From contig JAADGJ010000143.1 in NCBI GenBank assembly GCA_013152435.1, forward strand, positions 1-42,065: a DNA stretch of 42,065 nucleotides. Reading direction: 5' to 3'. Under the pieces are notes generated by a model. It was given only the letters and a program-made list of their open reading frames with translations. It made no database searches and was not told where the DNA came from. Below are positions 34,786 to 42,065 of the stretch, in pieces. The first letter of the stretch is position 1. Every line of letters starts with the position of its first letter. The DNA is from Chloroflexota bacterium. Lineage in GTDB: Bacteria; Chloroflexota; Anaerolineae; DUEN01. The position numbers were made by a program, and so were the translations under genes.

Positions 34786-36318
34786 ATGACCGAACACGCC
34801 GTACCGTCATCGCGAATTCGAGCAGAGATATGGACCACGCTGTGGCGCCTCGCGTCCTCGCCCCGCGTGCGGGCCATCATGCTCGTCATCCTGGCCGCCC
34901 TGGCGCTCCTGTCCACGATGATCCCGCAGATCCCGGAACAGATCGCCGACGATGCGGCGGCCACAGCCCGCTGGCTGGCCACCCACGTCCCCTATGAGGG
35001 GACGCTCGGCCGCATCATGGGATCGCTGGGGCTGTTTCACATCTACCGGAACCCGGTCTGGCGGATCCTCTGCGGGCTCCTGTTCGTCTCCCTGGCCGTC
35101 TACCTGGCCGATCTGCTGCCTGGCCGCTGGCGGCTCTGGACCACCGGGCCGTCACCAGAGGAAGCGACATGGGTCGCCGAGGAGACCTTCGATAGCCCCA
35201 TCCACGAGACGGCCCAATCACTCCGCGCTCGATTGCCCGCCAACGCCGAATCCCCCGACGAGCAGACCCTGGTCGCCCAGCGCGGCCGGATCGGCATCTG
35301 GGCCATGCCCATGGCATCGCTGGGCGGCATCCTGCTGCTCATCGGGCTGTGGGTCAGCAGTCAGATCGCCTGGCACGAGCCCGGGCTGTTCCTGCCCCCG
35401 GGCCGCAGCATCCGTCTGGCCCACCGTCCAGACGTGACCCTCCAGCTGGCCGAGAGCTCACCGCCCCAGATCCAGGTGACCGACTCGCAAGGGAGCGTTC
35501 GGATCACCCCTCGCCCGGGGGATCCGGCTCGCTGGCAAGGGATCGGATTCTACGTAACCGGCCAGCGGCCAGCCGTGGCGGTGAGGGCCACATCCCGGGA
35601 CGGACGAGAGCTCGTTTTGCAACCTCTGGAGGGCGACCCAGGGGCCGAGCTCACCCTGGCGTTCCCGCAAGACCAGACGGAAAGCGGGTTCGCCGTGCCC
35701 GATGAGGGCCTGGTCTTCCGCCTGGTGAACTTCGATCACCCGCCCGAGGATCCCGATGGAGGGCCCGCCATCCTGGTACAGGCCTTCCAGGCCGACCAGG
35801 CGGAGCCCATCTACAACCAATTCATCACGGCCGACACGACGATCGAAGTGGGCCAGGCCCGATACACCTTTCACATCACCTCATCCCCATTGCTGGCGGC
35901 CTCGCACGATCCTGGCTTCCCGTTGGCGGTCGCCAGCGCGGCGCTTATCTGGCTGGGCTACCTCATCTCGCTGGTATCTCCCTATCAGGGATGGCACATC
36001 ACCCTGCGCCCCGCGCGGGAAAGCACCCGGGTCATCTGGCGGATCGTGTCCCTGGAGGGTGCTCCTATCCCGCCAACGCCGCCGGGAAGCCAACGGTCCC
36101 ATCCCAACCGTCGGGCTGCCCACATCATCAAAGCGACCAGCGGGATCTGCATGATCGCCGCCGGATGGCTGGCAGCTTCCTTCTGGTGGAACCAACGTAT
36201 GACAGGCCAGTACTGGACGAGGGGGATCGGATGGGTCCTGCCCTTGGCGCTGACCCTGCTCGCCCTGGCCTGGCACTCCTGGATGCAATCCTCCATGGAG
36301 GAGACGACCCAACCATGA
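34786..36318 (+). CDS. resB: ResB/Ccs1-like cytochrome c biogenesis protein
   Basis: The 510-residue membrane protein has the ResB layout. A first helix (about 28-47) carries the LSTMIPQIPEQ segment typical of the family. A second helix (about 86-108), then a third (about 170-190, GGILLLIGLWVSSQIAWHEPG), lead to a large outer domain with beta-rich sequence. A fourth helix follows near 385-402 (AALIWLGYLISLVSPY), and two extra C-terminal helices come after residue 445. ResB/Ccs1 works with CcsA (ResC) to deliver haem to apocytochrome c outside the membrane; no ccsA gene is in the window. The ribosome site is weak. The stop overlaps the uridine kinase start (ATGA). Confidence 0.78.
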   Translation: MTEHAVPSSRIRAEIWTTLWRLASSPRVRAIMLVILAALALLSTMIPQIPEQIADDAAATARWLATHVPYEGTLGRIMGSLGLFHIYRNPVWRILCGLLFVSLAVYLADLLPGRWRLWTTGPSPEEATWVAEETFDSPIHETAQSLRARLPANAESPDEQTLVAQRGRIGIWAMPMASLGGILLLIGLWVSSQIAWHEPGLFLPPGRSIRLAHRPDVTLQLAESSPPQIQVTDSQGSVRITPRPGDPARWQGIGFYVTGQRPAVAVRATSRDGRELVLQPLEGDPGAELTLAFPQDQTESGFAVPDEGLVFRLVNFDHPPEDPDGGPAILVQAFQADQAEPIYNQFITADTTIEVGQARYTFHITSSPLLAASHDPGFPLAVASAALIWLGYLISLVSPYQGWHITLRPARESTRVIWRIVSLEGAPIPPTPPGSQRSHPNRRAAHIIKATSGICMIAAGWLAASFWWNQRMTGQYWTRGIGWVLPLALTLLALAWHSWMQSSMEETTQP

Positions 36319-36971
36319 CCTCGCAAGAGAGCGCTCCCAGGCGTCCGATCACCATTGGCGTGGCCGGGGGGACCGGCTCCGGCAAGACGACCATCGCCCA
36401 CGCGATCCTGAAGCGGGTGGGGTGGCATCGCATCGCCTACCTGCAACACGACGCGTACTATCACGACGCCAGCAACCTGCCGCCGGAGGAGCGCGCCAAG
36501 CTCAACTTCGACCACCCCGACGCGCTGGACAATGCCCTGCTCGCACAACACATTCGAGACCTCCAGGCCGGACGCCCGGTGGAGGTCCCCATCTACGACT
36601 TCACCACCCACACCCGCAAACCCGAGACCCGCCGCGTGAACCCGGAGCCGGTGATCCTGGTGGAGGGCATCCTGATCTTCGCGGAGCCTATGCTGCGCGA
36701 CCTGATGGACATTAAGATCTTCGTAGACACCGACTCCGATCTGCGCTTCATCCGCCGGCTGCAGCGGGATATCCGAGAGCGGGGCCGGACGGTCGAGTCG
36801 GTGATCGAGCAATACCTGAGCACGGTCCGCCCCATGCATCTGGAGTTCGTCGAGCCCTCCAAACGCTACGCGGATATCATCATCCCGGAAGGCGGGTTCA
36901 ACGAGGTGGCGCTCGACATGGTGGTCGCTCGGATCCGGGCGCTGCTGGGGATGACGGCCGAGGACGTGTGA
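36315..36971 (+). CDS. udk: Uridine kinase
   Basis: Udk phosphorylates uridine and cytidine to the monophosphates in pyrimidine salvage. The 218-residue protein has the P-loop GGTGSGKTT (18-26), the YLQHDAYYHD substrate segment, NFDHPDALD, the PIYDFTTHTR motif, and VEGILIFAEPMLRDLMD with the RRLQRDIRERGR lid region. All these are family marks. ATG at 36315 overlaps the ResB-like stop by 4 bp, and the gene ends within the start of the GT-C gene, so translation is coupled on both sides. The reading frame extends further upstream, but that text overlaps the ResB-like gene and is not conserved. Confidence 0.95.
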   Translation: MTSQESAPRRPITIGVAGGTGSGKTTIAHAILKRVGWHRIAYLQHDAYYHDASNLPPEERAKLNFDHPDALDNALLAQHIRDLQAGRPVEVPIYDFTTHTRKPETRRVNPEPVILVEGILIFAEPMLRDLMDIKIFVDTDSDLRFIRRLQRDIRERGRTVESVIEQYLSTVRPMHLEFVEPSKRYADIIIPEGGFNEVALDMVVARIRALLGMTAEDV

Positions 36972-38458
36972 ACGTGATGCGGGGGCGGCAGGCCATCTCG
37001 CTGGCGATCCTGCTCCTCGCTTTCGCTCTGTGGTGCGGGCGTCTGAACCGCCCCTCGTTCTGGATCGACGAGCAGATCGCGGCGGAGATCGCCGGCGAGC
37101 CTGATGTGAAAAGCGTGTGGCAGAGCGTGGCACGCCGGGAACGCCGTCCCCCGGGCTATCACCTGCTGCTCTTCGCCTGGCGCCACGCCGCCGGAGACAC
37201 CGATTTCGCCCTGCGCTATCCCTCGGCCGCGGCCGGCGTGCTGGCCCTGGCCGTGACCATGCGACTGGCACGGCGCTGGATGGGACGGCGGGCGGCTCTC
37301 GGATGTGGGATCCTGACCGCCGGATCCGCCTTCCTGGCCCTATACGTGCCCATGGCCCGCTACTACAGCCTGGTATGGCTGCTGGCCGCGAGCTCTTGGC
37401 TCACCCTCGAGCGCTGGCTGGCCGGAAGACGGGCCTGGTGGGCATATGCGGCGACCACCCTGGCGCTGATGTACACCGACCCCGCCATTATCCCGGTCCT
37501 GATCGGGCAGGGAATCCGTCTGTACGCCAGGAGGCGAGGGCAGCGGCGAGCGTGGGCGCTTACCGTGCTGGCGCTGGGGCTGGCCACGTTCCCCTGGTGG
37601 CACCTCCTCCGCCGCCAGGCGAGCCGTGATCTGCTCCGAGCCGATCTGTCCGGCACGATCACGGGCATCCTGCTGCGCCTGAGCACCCCCTGGTACGTGT
37701 GGACGGTCGGCGAGGCCACGCTCCCCTGGCAGGGGATCGCCTGGCTGGGCCTGTTGGCAGGTGGCCTGCTCATTCTGGCGGCCATCAGGCAGCCGCGTCC
37801 CCGCGCCGCGCTGGCGCTGGGAGTGCTCGTGCCCCTGGGATTCACCATCGGCCTGACCGAGATCGTAGCTCCCGACATCACCTTCCTCAACACGGCCAGC
37901 CGGGCCTTGTACGCCGCGCCCGCCCTCTACCTCGTATGGGGAGCAGGGCTCATGCGGGTTCGCCGTCCTTTCCGGCTGACGCTGGCGGCCGCCCTGGTCG
38001 CGACGAACCTGGTCGGCCTGATCCACCTGTGGACGGGGCGAGATCTCCTGAATCCCATCTACGCCGTTCCCTCGCGGGAGATCGCCGCCCAGGTGGCCGA
38101 GAGCGCGCACCCCGGCGACCTGTTCCTGGCGGATCGAGACACCGTCGTGCAGCGCTACTGGCCTGCGACTCATCCCGTCCCCCTGATCGCCAGCCGCTCC
38201 CCCCAGGCGCTGAGGGCGCTTCGCACACGTCCCTCCCATGTCTGGCTGCTCACGCTCAACCGGGACCGAACCCGTCCCCTGGCGCCCAGGGAGGCGATCC
38301 AACAGCTGGAACGGAGCTACCGGCGCGTCGCTGAATGGAAATATGTCCCCCTGGATCCGACCTATCGAAAGGTGAAGGCTCGAGTGCTTAGACGTCCGGC
38401 CTACACGCACAAGGCCGTTCTCTCCCTATACGAGGCTCCCGATGCACATCGTGATTGA
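36968..38458 (+). CDS. GT-C family membrane glycosyltransferase (PMT_2/GT39-like)
   Basis: The 496-residue protein has a first helix (about 9-26) followed by the catalytic-type loop PSFWIDEQ (Asp34, Glu35) and RPPGYHLLLFAWRH, then about ten more helices up to residue 350. A C-terminal soluble part of about 130 residues follows, with no second beta domain, unlike the larger paralogue at 1691-3931. GTG at 36968 overlaps the uridine kinase stop; the ATG at 36977 is an alternative. Its end overlaps the next GT4 gene by 17 bp. It probably glycosylates a lipid-linked or protein acceptor outside the membrane using a polyprenyl-phosphate sugar. Confidence 0.85.
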   Translation: MNVMRGRQAISLAILLLAFALWCGRLNRPSFWIDEQIAAEIAGEPDVKSVWQSVARRERRPPGYHLLLFAWRHAAGDTDFALRYPSAAAGVLALAVTMRLARRWMGRRAALGCGILTAGSAFLALYVPMARYYSLVWLLAASSWLTLERWLAGRRAWWAYAATTLALMYTDPAIIPVLIGQGIRLYARRRGQRRAWALTVLALGLATFPWWHLLRRQASRDLLRADLSGTITGILLRLSTPWYVWTVGEATLPWQGIAWLGLLAGGLLILAAIRQPRPRAALALGVLVPLGFTIGLTEIVAPDITFLNTASRALYAAPALYLVWGAGLMRVRRPFRLTLAAALVATNLVGLIHLWTGRDLLNPIYAVPSREIAAQVAESAHPGDLFLADRDTVVQRYWPATHPVPLIASRSPQALRALRTRPSHVWLLTLNRDRTRPLAPREAIQQLERSYRRVAEWKYVPLDPTYRKVKARVLRRPAYTHKAVLSLYEAPDAHRD

Positions 38459-39539
38459 CGCTCGTACGGTCACGCCTCACTTCCCCGGGATCGGGCGCTA
38501 CGTCTCGAACCTGCTGCGCGCTCTGCCCCCGATCATGGCCCCAGGAGAGCAGCTCACCCTGCTTACCCTGAGCGATGTCCCCACCGCCCACGAAAGGGCC
38601 GTCCGAGTTCGGGGAGGGCCGTTCTCCCTGCGCCAGCAATGGGAGGTGCCCCGCGCGCTGAGTCGGCTCCGGGCGGACGTCTATCACAGCACGTACTTCC
38701 TGATGCCCTACCGCCCGGGCGTCCCCACCGTGCTCACCGTATACGACCTGATCCCGATCCTCTACCCGGAGGCCGTGTCCAGACGCGCCCGGTGGTTGTT
38801 CCCCCACCTGCTCCGGCTGGCACTACGCGCCGCCCACCGGGTGATCGCCATCTCCACGGCGACGAAGAAAGATTTATGTCGAGTTACGGGAGTCCCCGAG
38901 AGCAGGATTGACGTGATCCCGCTGGCGCCGGATCCCCGATTCGTCCCCCAACCCGGGCCGATGATCGCCCACCTGCGAGAGCGGCTGGGGCTTCCCCCTC
39001 GATATGCGCTCTACGTGGGCAGCAACAAGCCCCATAAGAACCTGGTGCGCCTGATCGAGGCGTGGGGGCTGGTCTCGAAGACGCCGGAGGCGGCCGGGTG
39101 GGCGCTGGTCATCGCCGGGGTTTGGGATCCCCGCTACCCGGAGGCCCGCCAGCGCGCCCGGACGCTCGGGTTGCAGGACCAGGTGCGGTTCCTGGGACCC
39201 GTGGACGAGGCCGATTTGCCAGCCCTGTACGGGGGCGCCGAGCTCTTCGTCTTCCCATCGTTGTACGAGGGGTTCGGGTTACCGGTATTGGAGGCGATGG
39301 CGTGCGGCGCGCCGGTCGTCTGCTCAGATCGCGCCAGTTTGCCCGAGGTGGCCGGGGACGCCGCCCTGTTGGTGGATCCCACGGACGCGGAAGCGCTGGC
39401 CGGGGCGATCACAAGGCTGCTGACCGATGAGGGCCTGCGCCAGGAGATGCGCCGACGGGCGTTGGCGCGCGCGGCCGAATTCTCCTGGGAGCGAACGGCC
39501 TGCATGACGCTCGCGGTGTACCGGGCGATGGCGAGTTGA
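38442..39539 (+). CDS. Glycosyltransferase family 4
   Basis: The 365-residue GT-B enzyme starts MHIVIDARTVTPHFPGIGRY, typical of the mannosyl/rhamnosyl GT4 branch, and has VYDLIPILYPE, YVGSNKPHKNLVRLIEAW (donor-binding strand-loop), and the E-x7-E motif in FPSLYEGFGLPVLEAMACG. The start codon is inside the end of the GT-C gene (17-bp overlap), so the four genes ResB-like, udk, GT-C, GT4 form one overlapping unit. The donor sugar cannot be told. Confidence 0.92.
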   Translation: MHIVIDARTVTPHFPGIGRYVSNLLRALPPIMAPGEQLTLLTLSDVPTAHERAVRVRGGPFSLRQQWEVPRALSRLRADVYHSTYFLMPYRPGVPTVLTVYDLIPILYPEAVSRRARWLFPHLLRLALRAAHRVIAISTATKKDLCRVTGVPESRIDVIPLAPDPRFVPQPGPMIAHLRERLGLPPRYALYVGSNKPHKNLVRLIEAWGLVSKTPEAAGWALVIAGVWDPRYPEARQRARTLGLQDQVRFLGPVDEADLPALYGGAELFVFPSLYEGFGLPVLEAMACGAPVVCSDRASLPEVAGDAALLVDPTDAEALAGAITRLLTDEGLRQEMRRRALARAAEFSWERTACMTLAVYRAMAS

Positions 39540-39625
39540 CACTCACAGCCTCCCACCCTCTCACTGCCCGAGCTAGCATAGAACGCAGACGACGCAGATC
39601 TTCGCTGATCCCCGCAGATGCCTTG

Positions 39626-39671
39626 GAGAAATCAGCGCTCATCAGCGGGATCAGTGTCCCATTTTCAACAG
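39626..39671 (+). repeat. 46-bp direct repeat, copy A
   Basis: It matches copy B at 39885-39930 at 42 of 46 positions, and all four differences are transitions. The unit itself contains a shorter ATCAGCG repeat in tandem. The flanks also share ATCTTCGC and CGCAGAT words. Confidence 0.8.
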
Positions 39672-39884
39672 CCACGTCCCAGGCGAGCACCGCCTATCTC
39701 GGCGAAAGGCCAGGTATGGAAACCAGCCCTCCTTGTTAGGAATGGGACTTCAATACACACAGCCCTAGCAGTAGGGTGGCTTTCCATAGTTCAAAGGGCA
39801 TGTTTTAAATGAGCAATGTGGGGTGCAACCCTACGAGTACTTACATCTTACCCGTCATCTTGTGTCTGATCTTCGCAGATTCCT

Positions 39885-39930
39885 GAGAAATCAGCGCTTA
39901 TCAGCGAGATCAGCGTCCCATTTCCAACAG
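39885..39930 (+). repeat. 46-bp direct repeat, copy B
   Basis: Second copy of the unit at 39626-39671, in the same orientation and 213 bp further on. Both begin GAGAAATCAGCGCT and end CAACAG. Confidence 0.8.
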
Positions 39931-39968
39931 GATATTAGCTGCCACGAGCGCCGTCGAGCGTTTGAGCA

Positions 39969-39997
39969 TTGTCCCCCCGCCACGCCTGTGCTATCAT
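39969..39997 (+). promoter_or_regulatory. Promoter upstream of the last GT4 gene
   Basis: TTGTCC (39969-39974), 17-bp spacer and TATCAT (39992-39997), with TG at the extended -10 position (39989-39990). The start codon is about 100 bp downstream. Confidence 0.6.
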
Positions 39998-40101
39998 ACG
40001 CCAAGGCTGGGAGAGGCAATGAGACGGCGCATCCTGGCGCAGAAGCTACGCCCACACCATGCCCGAGGAGAGGCCCCATCAGGGAGAAAATCGACGCCGG
40101 A

Positions 40102-41205
40102 ATGAGGATCCTGCACGTATACAAGGATTACTTCCCCGTCCTGGGCGGTATCGAGAACCACATCCGCATGCTGGCGGAGGCCCAGGCGGCCGCGGGCCAT
40201 CAGGTGACCGTGCTCGTCTGTGCGCCAGGATCTCGTACTCGTGTTGAAGACCGGAACGGCGTACACGTCATCAAGGCCGCCCGGCTGGCCACCATCGCCT
40301 CCACCCCCTTAAGCGTACAACAGCCCCGGTTCCTGGCCCGCCTGCGTCCCGATATCGTCCACATCCATTCCCCCTACCCGGTGGGCGAGGCCGCCAACTG
40401 GCTATGGGGACGTGCCCGCGCCACGGTGATCACCCACCACAGCGACGTGGTGCGCCAGAAGCTCATCCTGCGCTTCTACGGGCCGATCCTGCGCCGCGTC
40501 CTGCGCTCCGCCGACGCCATCATCGCCACCAGCCCACGCTACCTGGAGACCTCGCCCTGGCTCCGCCCCGTGCGGGACCGATGCACCATCGTGCCGCTGG
40601 GCATCGATCTGAGCCGCTTCCCCGAGCATCCTAAGCCGCCGATCCACGACCCGCCGAGGATCCTGTTCGTGGGCAAGCTGCGCTACTACAAGGGGCTGGA
40701 CGTCCTGCTGCGCGCCATGCGCTCCCTGCCCGGCGTCCAACTGATCATCGTGGGCGACGGCCCGATGCGCAAGCCGTGGGAACGGCTGGCCCAGGAGCAG
40801 GATCTGGGATCTCGCGTCCGATTCGCCGGCGAGGTGCCCGACGAGGAACTGCCCGGCTATTACGCGAGGGCGGACCTGTTCGTGCTTCCCGCCACCGCCC
40901 GGGCGGAGGCGTTCGGGACCGTGCTGCTGGAGGCGATGGCTATGGCGCTCCCCGTGATCAGCACGGAGCTGGGCACCGGCACCTCCTGGGTGAACCAGGA
41001 CGGGGTGACCGGACGGGTCGTCCCGCCCGATGATCCGGACGCGCTGGCCCGGGCGATCCGGGAGCTGCTGGCGGACCCTGAACGGAGGCGACGGATGGGA
41101 AGGGCCGCGCGAGAGCGGGTGGAGGCGGAGTTCAGCCTGCCGCTGATGGTGCAGCGAGTCAAGGCCGTCTACAAACATGTACTGGAACACCGTATGCCCT
41201 CCTGA
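40102..41205 (+). CDS. Glycosyltransferase family 4
   Basis: The 367-residue protein starts MRILHVYKDYFPVLGGIENH, with the glycine-rich acceptor loop of the GT-B fold. It has THHSDVVRQK, the donor-domain LFVGKLRYYKGLDVLLRA, and the E-x7-E motif in ARAEAFGTVLLEAMAMALP. ATG at 40102 is used because conservation starts there; the frame is open for 93 more codons upstream, but these run across the direct repeat and the promoter. It is probably a single-gene unit. Among GT4 enzymes it resembles the WbdA/PimB-like group; the sugar is unknown. Confidence 0.92.
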   Translation: MRILHVYKDYFPVLGGIENHIRMLAEAQAAAGHQVTVLVCAPGSRTRVEDRNGVHVIKAARLATIASTPLSVQQPRFLARLRPDIVHIHSPYPVGEAANWLWGRARATVITHHSDVVRQKLILRFYGPILRRVLRSADAIIATSPRYLETSPWLRPVRDRCTIVPLGIDLSRFPEHPKPPIHDPPRILFVGKLRYYKGLDVLLRAMRSLPGVQLIIVGDGPMRKPWERLAQEQDLGSRVRFAGEVPDEELPGYYARADLFVLPATARAEAFGTVLLEAMAMALPVISTELGTGTSWVNQDGVTGRVVPPDDPDALARAIRELLADPERRRRMGRAARERVEAEFSLPLMVQRVKAVYKHVLEHRMPS

Positions 41206-41238
41206 TAAGCCCCGATCTCGTCCCCTTCGATGCAGCGT

Positions 41239-41267
41239 TTGGTAATCTGCCAATTCGATTCTACAAT
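41239..41267 (+). promoter_or_regulatory. Promoter of lysK
   Basis: TTGGTA (41239-41244), 17-bp spacer and TACAAT (41262-41267); the transcript would start near 41274, about 20-27 nt before the start codon. Confidence 0.72.
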
Positions 41268-41300
41268 TAGGCAACGAAACTCGAGCTCAAGATGGTGAGA

Positions 41301-42065
41301 ATGAACCCAATCGATAAAGACCTTTCGACCTTGACTACTCACTCTTCTGCCGCTATCGCCCTGCTACGCGGTGCGGTGGAGATCGAGAGCCTCTCCGGGC
41401 AGGAAGGGGCGCTCGCCGCTTACCTGGTGGACGCCATGAGCGCACGCGGCTATGATCGAGCCTTCATCGACGAGGCGGGCAACGCCGTCGGCGAGATGGG
41501 CTCCCCGGATGCCGCGCATACGATCGTGCTGCTCGGGCATATGGACACGGTACCCGGCCATATCCCGGTACGGATCGAGGACGGGAAGCTTTATGGCCGG
41601 GGCAGCGTGGACGCCAAGGGGCCGCTGTGCGCGTTCATCGAGGCCGCCGCGCGGGTACGCCCCCCAACGGACTGGCGCATCGTCGTCGTCGGCGCCGTGG
41701 AGGAGGAATCGGCTACATCCCGGGGCGCCCGCCACATCGCCACCCAGTACCACCCCGATTTCTGCATCATCGGCGAGCCCAGCGCGTGGGATCGGATCAC
41801 GTTGGGCTATAAGGGCCGACTGTTGGCCGACTTCACCGCCCGTCAGCCTATGGGGCACACGGCCGGGCCGATGGGCAGCGTGTGCGAGACGGCCGTCACC
41901 TGGTGGCTGGGCATCCAGCGGTTCGCCGAGGCATTCAATCGGGATCGGAAGGCCGCCTTCGACCGGCTGTTACCCTCGTTGCGGGAGATTCGCTCATCCA
42001 GCGATGGCCTTTATGATCGAGTGGACGCCACGGTCGGGCTGCGCCTGCCGCCGGACATCGAGCGG
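41301..42065 (+). CDS. lysK: [LysW]-lysine/ornithine hydrolase (M20 family), 5' part, cut by window edge
   Basis: LysK releases lysine (or ornithine) from the LysW carrier protein at the end of the alpha-aminoadipate-type pathway. The 255 visible residues have the M20 metal ligands: [10 protein letters not shown] (His80, Asp82), GRGSVDAKG (bridging Asp104), and the EEES pair (Glu134 catalytic, Glu135). [17 protein letters not shown] is typical of LysK rather than ArgE or DapE. The dimerisation domain begins near residue 180 and runs off the end. ATG at 41301 fits the family start; 41292 is in frame too. None of lysW, lysX, lysZ, lysY or lysJ is in the window. Confidence 0.87.
   Translation, partial: MNPIDKDLSTLTTHSSAAIALLRGAVEIESLSGQEGALAAYLVDAMSARGYDRAFIDEAGNAVGEMGSPDAAHTIVLLGHMDTVPGHIPVRIEDGKLYGRGSVDAKGPLCAFIEAAARVRPPTDWRIVVVGAVEEESATSRGARHIATQYHPDFCIIGEPSAWDRITLGYKGRLLADFTARQPMGHTAGPMGSVCETAVTWWLGIQRFAEAFNRDRKAAFDRLLPSLREIRSSSDGLYDRVDATVGLRLPPDIER

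Larger units (their letters stand above)
39540..40101. other. 562-bp spacer with degenerate direct repeats and a promoter
   Basis: It contains two copies of a 46-bp repeat (39626-39671 and 39885-39930) and the promoter for the following GT4 gene. The sequence between the repeats is less GC-rich than its surroundings. No convincing gene is seen; the open frames have no ribosome site and no protein resemblance. Confidence 0.6.

Overview
The window looks like chromosomal DNA of a GC-rich bacterium, most probably a member of the Chloroflexota (Anaerolineae/Caldilineae side, possibly thermophilic). This assignment is an inference. It rests on the GT-C glycosyltransferases with large C-terminal beta domains, a LysW-type lysine hydrolase, a short Thermotoga/archaeal-type S-adenosylhomocysteinase, frequent GTG and TTG starts, and REP-like palindromes. 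No rRNA, CRISPR array or prophage is visible.

Every gene from 1 to about 27.3 kb is on the minus strand, and every gene from 27.97 kb to the end is on the plus strand, so 27279-27973 is a divergent switch region. Minus-strand side, left to right: a cut-off GT-C glycosyltransferase; a mobile patch with a REP-associated transposase (RAYT) carrying its own palindrome inside its reading frame, an hsdM-like fragment, and a 240-bp element with inverted repeats; an envelope-polysaccharide operon (GT2, GT4, GT-C); a polyprenyl diphosphate synthase; tatD, a phosphohexomutase and a GDP-deoxyhexose reductase.

Next comes a methyl-cycle region: metK, ahcY, then a four-gene unit (mtnA, a beta-class DNA methyltransferase, a PfkB-family kinase, a GNAT acetyltransferase). 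These four genes overlap by 4 bp each and are transcribed from a TTGACA promoter through a complete SAM-I riboswitch with a terminator and a matching antiterminator strand. Putting a DNA methyltransferase and a nucleoside-kinase-like enzyme under SAM control is the most interesting regulatory arrangement here. Further right are an NhaD/ArsB-type transporter, the DNA-repair group yebC-ruvC-response regulator-ruvA, a second copy of the inverted-repeat element, pyrG, a small membrane protein and a secreted protein built of two copies of one unrecognised domain.

Plus-strand side: a DnaQ-DinG exonuclease-helicase, elongation factor P with Arg at the loop tip, then two identical tRNA-Thr(CGT) genes 3 kb apart enclosing a DUF362 iron-sulfur protein, a tiny zinc-ribbon protein and a LysM protein with its own promoter and long leader. 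After the second tRNA comes an overlapping run ResB-like / uridine kinase / GT-C / GT4, a repeat-bearing spacer, another GT4, and the 5' part of lysK. Glycosyltransferases at both ends, with the lipid-carrier synthase and sugar-nucleotide enzymes, point to surface glycan synthesis as a recurring theme.
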